Origin: M0027 sp021713415 | GTDB lineage: Bacteria > Pseudomonadota > Gammaproteobacteria > Francisellales > Francisellaceae | DNA: 64,000 nucleotides | NCBI GenBank assembly: GCA_021713415.1 | Contig: JAKJJQ010000001.1 | Coordinates: forward strand, 62,001 to 126,000 | Direction: 5' to 3' | Shown here: piece after piece, positions 6,725 to 15,737 of the stretch | How the letters are laid out: each line of letters opens with the position of its first letter | How positions within the stretch are numbered: the stretch's first letter is position 1 | The notes under the pieces: model-generated | Databases searched by the model: none | What the model was told of the DNA's origin: nothing | The model's input: the letters and a program-made list of their open reading frames with translations, nothing else | Position numbers and translations under genes: made by a program

Positions 6725-9343
6725 TTATGTCTTATTGGTTGATATCTCAAACCCTTGATTGATATTTTGCTTTTGTTCAAGAAATTTAGTATAGAATACT
6801 TGAGATATTTCTACTAATGCACTAGATGGTCCTGATATGTAACCAGGTGAATTCAGTAAATTATGAACGCTATCGGCTATTTCTTGCATATTATTGTAAG
6901 AAATATCTAAGTTGTTAAAATCAATTTTATTTAATATTTCTTTTTTATTTTTAAGTATATCTAGTTTAATGCTTGCACTTGATAAAGGATTTTTATTGTT
7001 TTTCAATATTTCTTTTGCAGATTCGATTAGTTGGAGTATTTCATTTTTCATATCCATAAGTTTTGATAATTTTTGTTTATCAGTCTCAGGAGTAGTTGTA
7101 TGGTTTTCATTAGGTACAAGAGTACTTTGATTAGGAAATAAATCCATGATAGGTGTTTTACGATTATTAAATGTTATCATTGCTTTATTATAATCTGATA
7201 CTTCTTTGATTAAATTTTGAATATCATTAATAGAATTTATTTCACGTGGATAGAATTTTTTAGTATATTTTAAATCGTCAGTTAGAAAACATAGTAGGTT
7301 ATCTAAAAAGTTTTTATATTCTTGATGATTTGCTATTAGAATTTGTTGTGTTGGAAGTAGTTTAGCAATTTTATTATTCCACAGTGTTGTTATTAATTCT
7401 TTAGATTTAGGGGTTAATTTTTTATCTAGTTTAGAAATTTTATCATTTAATTGACTAATAAAATCATAATAGCCTGTCTCTGGAGTTTCTTGTCTAACCT
7501 TATTGATAATAGAAGCAAATTCTCTAATTAGCTTGTTTGTATCATTAATATTGTCACCAGAAAGCTTAGCAATTTCTCTAAAAAAGTAATCTGCAGTATA
7601 TATATTTAGTTCAGTATCTTTAAATGTTCTATGGATTGAATTTAATATATTTTTAGCATGATTGAAAGTTTCTTGAATATTTAAATCATTATCACTTAGC
7701 AATAACTTGTATAATGAGGTAGCACTAGATGCTAGTTCAGCACTTTGAAATCCTAAACGCATACAACTTGAAGTTATAATAAGTAGTTGATTACATAAGA
7801 CTGATTTTTCAGGCAAAGGTGAGATGCTAGCTTGATCAAAATATTCTAGGAAATCCTTTAAAGTAATTTCAGATACAGCATAAAATTGAGTTTGATCGCT
7901 TTGGTTGTTAATGATATGAACTGTTGGAGCTCCACTGTTCATTGTATTGGGTTGCTCAGGAAGAATTTTATGATTTTTATTAAATACATTTCGTGAATTT
8001 TTAGTGTCACTGAAAATGCCAGAAGTTAATTGATTATTATTGTTATATTCGGCTGAATACATTCCCCATGGATTATAAAGCCTTAATGCAATATCATTTG
8101 GAGTTAATTCTTTGCCCGGCGTAATATATGTTTGTACACTAAGTAAGGCATAAGCGTGTCTTGAAGCCATACCGTTTGATATTAGCTCTGGCATCCCTGG
8201 TATTTTATTTCCAAAATCTTGCTTAGTTGAGCAAGTAACAACACAGCCAGTCGCTAAAGCTTCTTGTAAAAAAAGAGCAAGTGAAGATGTATATTCATCA
8301 TTTTTTACTATTGAGTTGTCTTTATTATTTTGATTATATAGATTTACTGAAAGTTTTAAACAGTTGTAAGCAACAGGGGAAGTTTTTTGTATAAAAGTTT
8401 TTAATTGTTTATCAGACTCTAAAGAGTCTAAATTTTTTCCTATTCTTTCTAAATTATTTTTGAAGTTATCACCACCAACTAGCATTAATGAATAATAGTT
8501 CTTAATTTTATTAAATAACTCTGATTTATCTTCACTAATGTTTAACTTGTTTAGTTGCTCTATTTCATTGTGAATAATTGAAGAATTTTTATTCAAAATA
8601 ATTTCATGATAGAATAGAGCTGGATGGCGAAAATTATTATCATCATCATTTACTTCATTGAATATCATAGAAGAAGCTTTAGTCTCAAAAAAAGCATTGC
8701 CTACATCATGGGAATATCCAAAATTAATAAAAGATGTTAATGGAGCCTTTATAGGAGGTAGTCCACTTTTATGATCTGTAGTTGCTTCTTTAAACCTTCG
8801 TTGCTGGTGAATTGCATAAGCTTTTTCTAGAATTGCAGCCCATAATTGATGATTGTTAAATTTTTTATATATAAGGTTAGTGCCTTGTATGGTTGATTTT
8901 TCAATATCATAGATATACGGAACTTTATTACCATCTTTATCATAATCATATAGCTTAACATAAACGCGATCAGCATTATCTTTCATCATATGGAGTAGCT
9001 GGACGCTATTGGAATTTACGAATCCAATCGTTTCAGAATCAAAAAAGCATTCACCTATTCTTCTTTGCTCTAGGTCATTTAGGTTTGGTAAATGTGGAAA
9101 TAAAGGCAAGTTACTTTGATGTTTGATAAACTGAAAGTCTTTATGTTTTTGTAGATTAGGTGTGGTTATATTAATATTCTCAATAGAATATTCTTTATTT
9201 TCATCTACATATTTTTTTAATATCTCAAGGTTAGTGTTATCTTTTGTATCTTTATCATCAACTCTGACTAAGTGACCGTTCTTTTTAGCAAGATCAATTT
9301 CTTTTTGTGTTAACTTACCATATTGATAATTATTTTGTGGCAT
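6725..9343 (-). CDS. Large protein with N-terminal calpain-type (peptidase C2) cysteine protease domain
   Basis: The frame opens at 9361, but a strong GGGGGAG lies 9 bases before the ATG at 9343-9341, so I place the start there (872 residues). The calpain catalytic elements occur in order: IGECFF with Cys99, the LWAAILEKAYA helix near residue 167, SRHAYALLSV with His396, and RLYNPWG with Asn424. About 200 residues of helical insertion separate the LEKAYA helix and the His motif. The C-terminal 450 residues are helical, Lys/Asn/Glu-rich and unrecognised. There is no signal peptide or membrane segment. Calpains are rare in bacteria; with the CAAX neighbours this suggests a translocated effector that cleaves host proteins. 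It ends 18 bases from the convergent MBL gene. Confidence 0.82.
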   Translation of the reverse strand: MPQNNYQYGKLTQKEIDLAKKNGHLVRVDDKDTKDNTNLEILKKYVDENKEYSIENINITTPNLQKHKDFQFIKHQSNLPLFPHLPNLNDLEQRRIGECFFDSETIGFVNSNSVQLLHMMKDNADRVYVKLYDYDKDGNKVPYIYDIEKSTIQGTNLIYKKFNNHQLWAAILEKAYAIHQQRRFKEATTDHKSGLPPIKAPLTSFINFGYSHDVGNAFFETKASSMIFNEVNDDDNNFRHPALFYHEIILNKNSSIIHNEIEQLNKLNISEDKSELFNKIKNYYSLMLVGGDNFKNNLERIGKNLDSLESDKQLKTFIQKTSPVAYNCLKLSVNLYNQNNKDNSIVKNDEYTSSLALFLQEALATGCVVTCSTKQDFGNKIPGMPELISNGMASRHAYALLSVQTYITPGKELTPNDIALRLYNPWGMYSAEYNNNNQLTSGIFSDTKNSRNVFNKNHKILPEQPNTMNSGAPTVHIINNQSDQTQFYAVSEITLKDFLEYFDQASISPLPEKSVLCNQLLIITSSCMRLGFQSAELASSATSLYKLLLSDNDLNIQETFNHAKNILNSIHRTFKDTELNIYTADYFFREIAKLSGDNINDTNKLIREFASIINKVRQETPETGYYDFISQLNDKISKLDKKLTPKSKELITTLWNNKIAKLLPTQQILIANHQEYKNFLDNLLCFLTDDLKYTKKFYPREINSINDIQNLIKEVSDYNKAMITFNNRKTPIMDLFPNQSTLVPNENHTTTPETDKQKLSKLMDMKNEILQLIESAKEILKNNKNPLSSASIKLDILKNKKEILNKIDFNNLDISYNNMQEIADSVHNLLNSPGYISGPSSALVEISQVFYTKFLEQKQNINQGFEISTNKT

Positions 9344-9375
9344 TTTATTGCACTCCCCCATTTATTTTTATAAAT

Positions 9376-9404
9376 TATATAATCAAACAAATAGAGTTTA
9401 TCAA
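9376..9404 (-). promoter_or_regulatory. Probable promoter of the calpain-like gene
   Basis: On the minus strand TTGATA (9404-9399) is followed after 17 bases by TATATA (9381-9376), which overlaps a TATAAT two bases further on. The start codon lies about 33 bases downstream. Confidence 0.45.
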
Positions 9405-9479
9405 AGCGTGGAATAAATAAATATTATAAAAAATATGATGATAATTTCTAAAAAGTAGAATAATTAAGATAAATTAAAC

Positions 9480-10133
9480 TTATTGAATTTCATTTAACGC
9501 ATGCTGATAAAAGACTTCGATTTTGTCATTATTATTAATGCCTGGGCCCAGCTGTTTTAACAAACCATCGGATAATGAATATAAAACGCCATGAATGGTG
9601 ACTTGCTGGTTACGTTTCCAAGCATCCTGGATAATGGTGGTTTTGGCAATATTAATTGCTTGCTCTAAGACATTAAGTTCACACATAAGGTCATATTTAG
9701 AAATATTAGGATTTTCTTTTAGAATTTGATTGAGTAAAGTTTGGTGTTTATACTGAATATCCTGAATGTGCCTTAACCAGTTTTCAACTAATCCACAAGA
9801 AGCATTATCAACCGCTGCTTTAACACCACCACAACCATAATGACCGCAAATTAAGATATGTTCTACTTTTAAAACATCAACAGCGTATTGTAGAACCGAT
9901 AAAAAATTAAGATCTGAGTGAACAACAATATTGGCAATATTACGATGGACAAATATTTCTCCTGGCAATAAATCCAACACCTGGTTTGCCGGTACACGAC
10001 TATCAGAGCAGCCAATCCACAGATAATGTGGTGTTTGAACATCAGCTAGACGACTAAAAAACTCAGGATCATCCTCCACGGTTGTTTTAGCCCAGTGTCT
10101 ATTTTTATCTAATAAATGTTTTAGTGTATGCAT
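9480..10133 (-). CDS. can: Beta-class carbonic anhydrase
   Basis: Beta-carbonic anhydrase interconverts CO2 and bicarbonate in the cytoplasm. The zinc and catalytic residues are all visible: Cys42, Asp44 and Arg46 in GCSDSRVPANQV, and His98 and Cys101 in GHYGCGGV. The 217-residue length is typical of the family. The start ATG at 10133 lies 13 bases after the zipA-like gene ends, so the two may be co-transcribed. Confidence 0.96.
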   Translation of the reverse strand: MHTLKHLLDKNRHWAKTTVEDDPEFFSRLADVQTPHYLWIGCSDSRVPANQVLDLLPGEIFVHRNIANIVVHSDLNFLSVLQYAVDVLKVEHILICGHYGCGGVKAAVDNASCGLVENWLRHIQDIQYKHQTLLNQILKENPNISKYDLMCELNVLEQAINIAKTTIIQDAWKRNQQVTIHGVLYSLSDGLLKQLGPGINNNDKIEVFYQHALNEIQ

Positions 10134-10146
10134 AGAGTTCTCTTAA

Positions 10147-11052
10147 TTAAAGATTATGTTGAGCTTGTTTGATTTTGGCCATGTAACGACTGAAATCAGC
10201 TTGAGTAAAACGCTTTTGATGGTCATTTGTTAGTGTGCCACCTAATGACTCAGCTAGCTGGTGTGCTTCTGATAGAATATCCCTAAAAATAGCAACTGGT
10301 TGCTTTAGTCTTCTAATGTCGCAGTAGAGTGTTACCCCGGGTGTCTGTATTGCATTAATCTGACCAAATGTTTTAGGCTCTTCTAAGTTAATAACCGTTA
10401 AAAGTAATTCTGCATCATTGCTAAAATATTCATATGTATTATGAACACTTAAGTGATAGTTTCTTAAGTTAAAGATTGTTTCTAAATCTTCACCATAGAA
10501 AACATAGCCTCTTGGTGCAATAATGTGGAATACCAAAAAGTTATCTTCAGAGTCTTCGCTTGTTTGATTGCTTTGCATGCTATGATCATGTTCAGTATCA
10601 AGATCAAATGATACTTGTCCTGGCTGAAGCTCATCAATATCAGACTGTCTAAAACGTTTCTCTCGAGTTGCTTTTAAAGCGTTTTGCCATGGATTAGATG
10701 ATGTTGATTTTATTTGAGCTTCATCATCATTGTTAACATCACTTTCAGTCTTATCCATTGCTTCTTGTTGTATTTGTGAGCGCTCACTATCTAAATCGAT
10801 AATATTTTCTTTATCAGATGATGGGTTGATATCATTATCGCTATTTACCGCACTATATTGTGCTGTAAATGATTCTGTTGTTGTATCTTCAGTTGACTCT
10901 TGAATCATTTGTTTTGAGTTATCAGTGGGTTCATAAGATTGACTTTGTTGAAACTCAGTTAGTCTTCTACGTTTAATTCGACGATAGATATCAATCATAA
11001 TTAGTAAAATAAGTATAATGCCTAGAACTAGTATCGTTTGGTATTGTTCCAT
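10147..11052 (-). CDS. zipA: Cell division protein ZipA
   Basis: The architecture is that of ZipA: a short N-terminus, one membrane segment (about residues 7-25) followed by a basic cluster RRIKRRR, a long acidic/Ser-rich linker (about 35-165), and a C-terminal ZipA domain from FLVFHIIAPRG to the end. That domain binds the C-terminal tail of FtsZ and anchors the Z ring. At 301 residues it is close to E. coli ZipA. It is not next to ligA as in E. coli; ligA is at 38673. Confidence 0.9.
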   Translation of the reverse strand: MEQYQTILVLGIILILLIMIDIYRRIKRRRLTEFQQSQSYEPTDNSKQMIQESTEDTTTESFTAQYSAVNSDNDINPSSDKENIIDLDSERSQIQQEAMDKTESDVNNDDEAQIKSTSSNPWQNALKATREKRFRQSDIDELQPGQVSFDLDTEHDHSMQSNQTSEDSEDNFLVFHIIAPRGYVFYGEDLETIFNLRNYHLSVHNTYEYFSNDAELLLTVINLEEPKTFGQINAIQTPGVTLYCDIRRLKQPVAIFRDILSEAHQLAESLGGTLTNDHQKRFTQADFSRYMAKIKQAQHNL

Positions 11053-11161
11053 AATATAATCCGTTTTAAAGTTTCACCAAAGGTCATTTATTAAGGTAAG
11101 TTAATTTTAGATAAAACTGGCCTGAGAAAAAAGTAAATTTAAACAATTCTTTCAGATTTCT

Positions 11162-11845
11162 TTAGAAATTTGCAATCATTTCAGTTAAATAGGTCGCTAA
11201 CTTTTCTGAAACTGTATTTAACTGTGCTTTAAAATCAATATCAGATGTATTATCGGCATGATCAGAAATAATCCGAGTGATTATAAAGGGGGTGTTAAAT
11301 TTATGACAAACTTGTGCAATGGCTGTTGATTCCATATCAAGTGCTAGTGCATAGGGAAAGTTTGATTGGATGTCTTGAATTGCCGTATTAGAATTAATAA
11401 AGCTATCACCTGAGAGCATCATGCCAAATTTAATTGGTAAGCTATGATTTAAGTTTTTAATCGTTTCAACTAATTTAGTATCCGGTTGGTAATGCTCTGG
11501 CATGTTGGGGATTTGACCTTTTTTATATCCAAAGGCAGTGACATCAACATCGTGGTAACTTAATTCGGTAGCAATGATAATATCAGCAATATTAATATGC
11601 TTGCCAATGCCACCGGCGCTACCAATATTAATTACTAAGTCAGGCTTATATTGATAAAGCATAGTTGAAGTTGTAACGGCAGCATTTACCTTACCAATGC
11701 CAGATTGACAAATAATTGTTTCATGTTGATTAATATGGCCATGGTAATGCGGAATATCAATAAAGTTACTTTCATTCTCAGCATTTGTTAGATGACGAAA
11801 CTGTTTAATTTCTTCTGTCATAGCACCGATGATTAAAATCTTCAT
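11162..11845 (-). CDS. mtnN: 5'-methylthioadenosine/S-adenosylhomocysteine nucleosidase
   Basis: MtnN cleaves the glycosidic bond of S-adenosylhomocysteine and methylthioadenosine, recycling the by-products of SAM use. Visible family features are MKILIIGAMTEEI at the N-terminus, NIGSAGGIG near residue 75, FGMMLSGDSFI near residue 145 and ALDMESTAIAQVC near residue 168, which holds the purine/ribose-binding Met-Glu. I prefer the ATG at 11845 (AAAGG 7 bases upstream) to the ATG at 11866. The RBS lies at the end of metK, and the overlap of frames indicates translational coupling. Confidence 0.95.
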   Translation of the reverse strand: MKILIIGAMTEEIKQFRHLTNAENESNFIDIPHYHGHINQHETIICQSGIGKVNAAVTTSTMLYQYKPDLVINIGSAGGIGKHINIADIIIATELSYHDVDVTAFGYKKGQIPNMPEHYQPDTKLVETIKNLNHSLPIKFGMMLSGDSFINSNTAIQDIQSNFPYALALDMESTAIAQVCHKFNTPFIITRIISDHADNTSDIDFKAQLNTVSEKLATYLTEMIANF

Positions 11846-11855
11846 AGCGTTGCCT

Positions 11856-13004
11856 TTAGATTGCATTTTTTAATTGTTCAGCCTTATCAGTTATCTCCCA
11901 AGAAAATTCATCGCGCCCAAAGTGGCCATAAGCTGCAGTTTTTTGATAGATCGGTCTAAGTAAATCAAGTGTTGTTGTAATACCATAAGGTCTTAAATCA
12001 AAATGTTCTTTGACCAAGCTCTCTATTTTATGATCACTAATTTTACCTGTGCCAAATGTATTAATCATGATAGAAGTAGGCTCAGCAACACCAATGGCAT
12101 AAGATACTTGTACTTCACATTTATCAGCAAGGCCTGCTGCAACAATATTTTTGGCGACATAACGGCCCATGTAAGCCGCTGAACGATCAACTTTAGATGG
12201 GTCTTTACCTGAAAAAGCGCCACCACCATGATGAGCAGCACCACCATAAGTATCAACGATAATTTTTCTTCCAGTAAGCCCGCAATCACCTTCAGGGCCT
12301 CCAATAACAAAACGTCCTGTTGGATTGACAAAATATTTAATGGCATCATTAAGCCACTCTTTAGGTAATACAGGTTTAATGATTTCTTCAATAACACCTT
12401 CTTTAACTAAATCGTAGCTAACATCCGGTGTGTGTTGTGTTGATAAGACAACGGTATCGATACCAACGGGCTTGCCATTTACATAACGTAATGTGATTTG
12501 ACTTTTTGCATCAGGTCTTAACCAGTTAATTTTACCTGATTTTCTTAAGTAAGCTTGGCGCTTCATCAATTGGTGTGCATAGTAAATTGCAGCAGGCATT
12601 AAAGCTTCAGTTTCATTGGTAGCATAGCCAAACATGATGCCTTGATCGCCTGCACCTTGATTCATATCAACTTCTCTGTCAACACCAATGGCAATCTCTG
12701 GTGATTGTTTACCAATGGCATTAATAACAGCGCATGAATCACCATCAAAGCCCATTTTAGGGTCGGTATAGCCAATATCGGTGACTACTTTTCTAACTAA
12801 AGATTCAATATCAACCCAAGTAGATGTACGTATTTCACCTGCAACTAAAACCATGCCAGTTTTAACTAATGTTTCACAAGCAACACGTGCATGTGGGTCA
12901 TTGGCAATGATTGCATCAAGTACTGCATCAGATATTTGATCGGCAATCTTATCAGGGTGTCCTTCTGAGACAGATTCAGAGGTAAACAAAATCTCTTTTG
13001 CCAT
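11856..13004 (-). CDS. metK: S-adenosylmethionine synthetase
   Basis: MetK makes S-adenosylmethionine from ATP and methionine. The 382-residue length and conserved blocks are standard: FTSESVSEGHPDKIADQISD at the N-terminus, GAGDQGIMFGYA near residue 117, GGPEGDCGLTGRKIIVDTYG near residue 237, and GGGAFSGKDPSKVDRSAAY near residue 261. It is followed by mtnN, an arrangement that couples SAM synthesis to by-product recycling. No SAM riboswitch-like structure is obvious in the 108 bases upstream. Confidence 0.98.
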   Translation of the reverse strand: MAKEILFTSESVSEGHPDKIADQISDAVLDAIIANDPHARVACETLVKTGMVLVAGEIRTSTWVDIESLVRKVVTDIGYTDPKMGFDGDSCAVINAIGKQSPEIAIGVDREVDMNQGAGDQGIMFGYATNETEALMPAAIYYAHQLMKRQAYLRKSGKINWLRPDAKSQITLRYVNGKPVGIDTVVLSTQHTPDVSYDLVKEGVIEEIIKPVLPKEWLNDAIKYFVNPTGRFVIGGPEGDCGLTGRKIIVDTYGGAAHHGGGAFSGKDPSKVDRSAAYMGRYVAKNIVAAGLADKCEVQVSYAIGVAEPTSIMINTFGTGKISDHKIESLVKEHFDLRPYGITTTLDLLRPIYQKTAAYGHFGRDEFSWEITDKAEQLKNAI

Positions 13005-13112
13005 GCATAGTCTCCTATTATTTTTATGTGCACAGGCCTAATATTTATATTTTTTAAAATACAGTTATTTAAAAATGTGCCTTATGATAACAAAGAGTAA
13101 GTAGTCGGTCTA

Positions 13113-14372
13113 TTAAATTTCCGTAATAGTGGCAACTAGTCCACCGTTTTCACTATTAGTAAAAGTAACTTTCATATGGTGGATTTGTGCAATATGTTTG
13201 ACAATAGATAAACCAAGTCCTGTCCCTTTAATATGTTGATTATTTTCTGAAGCGACTCGATAAAAAGGTTGACCTAATCGCTTTAATTGATCTTTAGGAA
13301 TGCCAGGACCATCATCTGTGACAGTAATTATGATTTTTGATTCAATGGTTTGGCCTAAATAAATCGTTGAGTTATTGGCATATTTTTTTGCATTATGAAT
13401 TAGATTGGTAATCATGCGTTTAAACAGATAGTATTCAATTGGATAGACACATTCATCTAACTCAGTGGTAAATATAACTTGCTGTTTTGGGGTGTTTGCA
13501 CTTTTTGCTAGACGTTCTAACAAGTCAACTAAGTCACAAGGTTCTTTCTCAAGGAAATTAAAACCTTTAGCATATTGTAATGAGGTTTTGGAAATTTGTG
13601 TAATTTCTCCAGTACATTTAAGCAGACTCTCAGCAAGGCTTTGATCTTCAAGTAAATGTAGTTTGAGTTCTAATTCAGTTAATGGTGATTTTAAATCATG
13701 AGATAGTGCACTTAACATAAGTGTTTTTTGATCCATAATAGACTGAACTTCACGAATTAAGTCATCTGTTGGATCTGTTGAAACTTTTTCATTAAAATCA
13801 CGTTGCCTTAAACCTTTGGTCATACGCATTTTTAGATTAAAGTTTGAAATATGGATAAAGATGGCGCAGACAACTAAAAAAGCAACAAGTAGTAGTATCG
13901 AGGCGATAACACTACCCCAGTATGGGTCAGGCGCTAAATGGAAAGAAACAAAAACAGATAACTTTTGTCTAGGGAAATTTACTTGTAAAAGATAAGGGTT
14001 TTGTAGTGGGGTGGTAATTTCAAAGTCAGCTTGTTGGGCGCCTTTGATCGGTATAATAGGATTGTAGCGTTCAAATTGCCAAGTTAAATAACTATTAAAA
14101 GTTTGTGCTATTTTGTTTGCTTTGGGTAGTATCTCTTTAATTAGTTCACGACCAAGTTCTCTAGCAGTAAGATGTTTGGTATCAATTTCACTTAAATCTT
14201 GTTGAATAGTTGTAAGAATTTGGTTGTTATGGTGAATGAAAGCATCAGCCTCCATTGCACGGTTATTTGCTTGCATGCCAATTAATAAAATTGTTTGCAA
14301 GAAAACTAAAACAAAACATATGTAAGTTAAGTGGTTATAGCTAATATAAAATGGTGTTTTTGTTTTTTCCAT
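13113..14372 (-). CDS. Two-component sensor histidine kinase (HAMP, HisKA, HATPase)
   Basis: Two membrane segments (about residues 15-35 and 152-175) flank a periplasmic sensor region of about 115 residues. A HAMP linker follows, then the dimerisation/phosphoacceptor segment SALSHDLKSPL with His225, the N box HNAKKYAN near 330, G1 DDGPGIP near 355, and G2 KGTGLGLSIVKH near 385. It resembles EnvZ-type kinases. The signal is unknown. The cognate regulator is probably the OmpR-type protein at 15707-16480, but the two genes are separated by an opposing transporter gene. Confidence 0.93.
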   Translation of the reverse strand: MEKTKTPFYISYNHLTYICFVLVFLQTILLIGMQANNRAMEADAFIHHNNQILTTIQQDLSEIDTKHLTARELGRELIKEILPKANKIAQTFNSYLTWQFERYNPIIPIKGAQQADFEITTPLQNPYLLQVNFPRQKLSVFVSFHLAPDPYWGSVIASILLLVAFLVVCAIFIHISNFNLKMRMTKGLRQRDFNEKVSTDPTDDLIREVQSIMDQKTLMLSALSHDLKSPLTELELKLHLLEDQSLAESLLKCTGEITQISKTSLQYAKGFNFLEKEPCDLVDLLERLAKSANTPKQQVIFTTELDECVYPIEYYLFKRMITNLIHNAKKYANNSTIYLGQTIESKIIITVTDDGPGIPKDQLKRLGQPFYRVASENNQHIKGTGLGLSIVKHIAQIHHMKVTFTNSENGGLVATITEI

Positions 14373-14447
14373 TTTTTTCCATCAATTGATATTTTAATGT
14401 TTCAGTGTTTTTTTTTCTTACTGTTACTATAATACTAGAAAAATAAA

Positions 14448-15737
14448 ATGCACTATGAACAAACGGATTTTATGAAATATATTTACTTTTTAAGGCTATT
14501 GGTTGTTTTTTTATTTGGCAATTTATATGCGTTAGCATTTATTATTGTAACGCTATATGGCCGTCATCTCTTAATTTCACCATTTGAGTTAACTATTTTT
14601 CCTTCAATGGCATTAGGTAGCTTATTTTGTAGTTTTATTCCAGGGGAGCGTTATTTAGCTCGATGGTTTAAATTTCGCTACGCACTGATTGCAACAGTAG
14701 TGATTGCAATTTCTTTGGTTGCTTTAACATTGGTTGCTCAGCGAATTGAGTTTGTGCATTATCGTAGTACATCTTTAATTGTTATTTGTGCAATGATGGG
14801 GCTTTGTCTTGGCTATTTAAAAGCAGAGTATCATGTGCGGCTGTTTCAAGTGATTACTGGCAAATTATATGCAGTATTAGCAGCTGTTGCGTTTCTTTTA
14901 GGTGTCTTTACGGTATATTGCTTTTTCTATCCGATGGATGTTGTTTTTATCCTAATTCAAGCAACGCCAAATTATTCACCACTTATAATTTCAGCAGTTG
15001 TTATTGTGCTATTATTATGGCTTTTAGGGATGATTGATCAGTCAATTATTTCAAACCCATCGTATTATGTAACGCACTATGTAACTGAAACAGATAATTA
15101 TCACTCAGAGCAAGTACAATTACAATTAGGTTTTCTAGCAGTTATAGCGATTCAAATTGCATTAGGCTGGGGAACAACTTGGGCTTTTTATCTTCAAAAG
15201 GTTTATGATGCGGAATGGTTACATCGTGTTGTTGGTAATTTTCGCTATGCGGTATTTATGATGGTGCTAGCTTTTGTAGTAATTGTAATAACTGCTTTGT
15301 TAATGTGGTTGTTATCTAAGAAATTTATCTTTTATTTGGTGCAAAGCATTAGCCTAATTATTACACTTGGTATTTTAATTACAATGGTATTTACAGGTAT
15401 TGAGTCAGAGTGGCTAGCAAAAATATCCGGGTTTGTATTAGTTGGTATGTGTTCGATGTTATTGGTTATTTTTCAATACTATGTAATTTTATTTTTTAAA
15501 GGACAATTAATTAGAGCGTTTGTGCCAATTGCTATTGGATTATCAAGCTTTTTAATGACAATTATTTGGATTGCAACACCAATATTGATTATGTATTCAA
15601 AATCAGTTTTAGGGTTTCTGGTCGTTACAGCATTAGCATTTATATGTTTATTTATTATTGCATCACTAAGCACGTTTAAGCGCTTAGATCAGATGCGTCT
15701 TAGCTATCAAAGGCAAGATAATTCTTTGCCGTCATAA
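14448..15737 (+). CDS. Polytopic membrane protein, possibly MFS-like, between kinase and regulator genes
   Basis: The 429-residue product is almost entirely hydrophobic, with about 11-12 membrane segments, and has no recognisable catalytic motif. The overall pattern suggests a transporter, perhaps a distant MFS member. Starts at 14448 or 14472 are both possible; ACGGA 7 bases before the second ATG slightly favours it. It is divergent from the kinase (75 bases) and its last 31 bases overlap the 3' end of the convergent response-regulator gene. Its position makes it a likely target or partner of this two-component system, which is inference. Confidence 0.75.
   Translation: MHYEQTDFMKYIYFLRLLVVFLFGNLYALAFIIVTLYGRHLLISPFELTIFPSMALGSLFCSFIPGERYLARWFKFRYALIATVVIAISLVALTLVAQRIEFVHYRSTSLIVICAMMGLCLGYLKAEYHVRLFQVITGKLYAVLAAVAFLLGVFTVYCFFYPMDVVFILIQATPNYSPLIISAVVIVLLLWLLGMIDQSIISNPSYYVTHYVTETDNYHSEQVQLQLGFLAVIAIQIALGWGTTWAFYLQKVYDAEWLHRVVGNFRYAVFMMVLAFVVIVITALLMWLLSKKFIFYLVQSISLIITLGILITMVFTGIESEWLAKISGFVLVGMCSMLLVIFQYYVILFFKGQLIRAFVPIAIGLSSFLMTIIWIATPILIMYSKSVLGFLVVTALAFICLFIIASLSTFKRLDQMRLSYQRQDNSLPS

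Noticed and set aside
15707..15720. Response regulator ending in Leu-Ser-Cys-Leu as a possible CAAX box
   Set aside because: Cys is at position -2, not -4, and the protein is a bacterial transcription factor.
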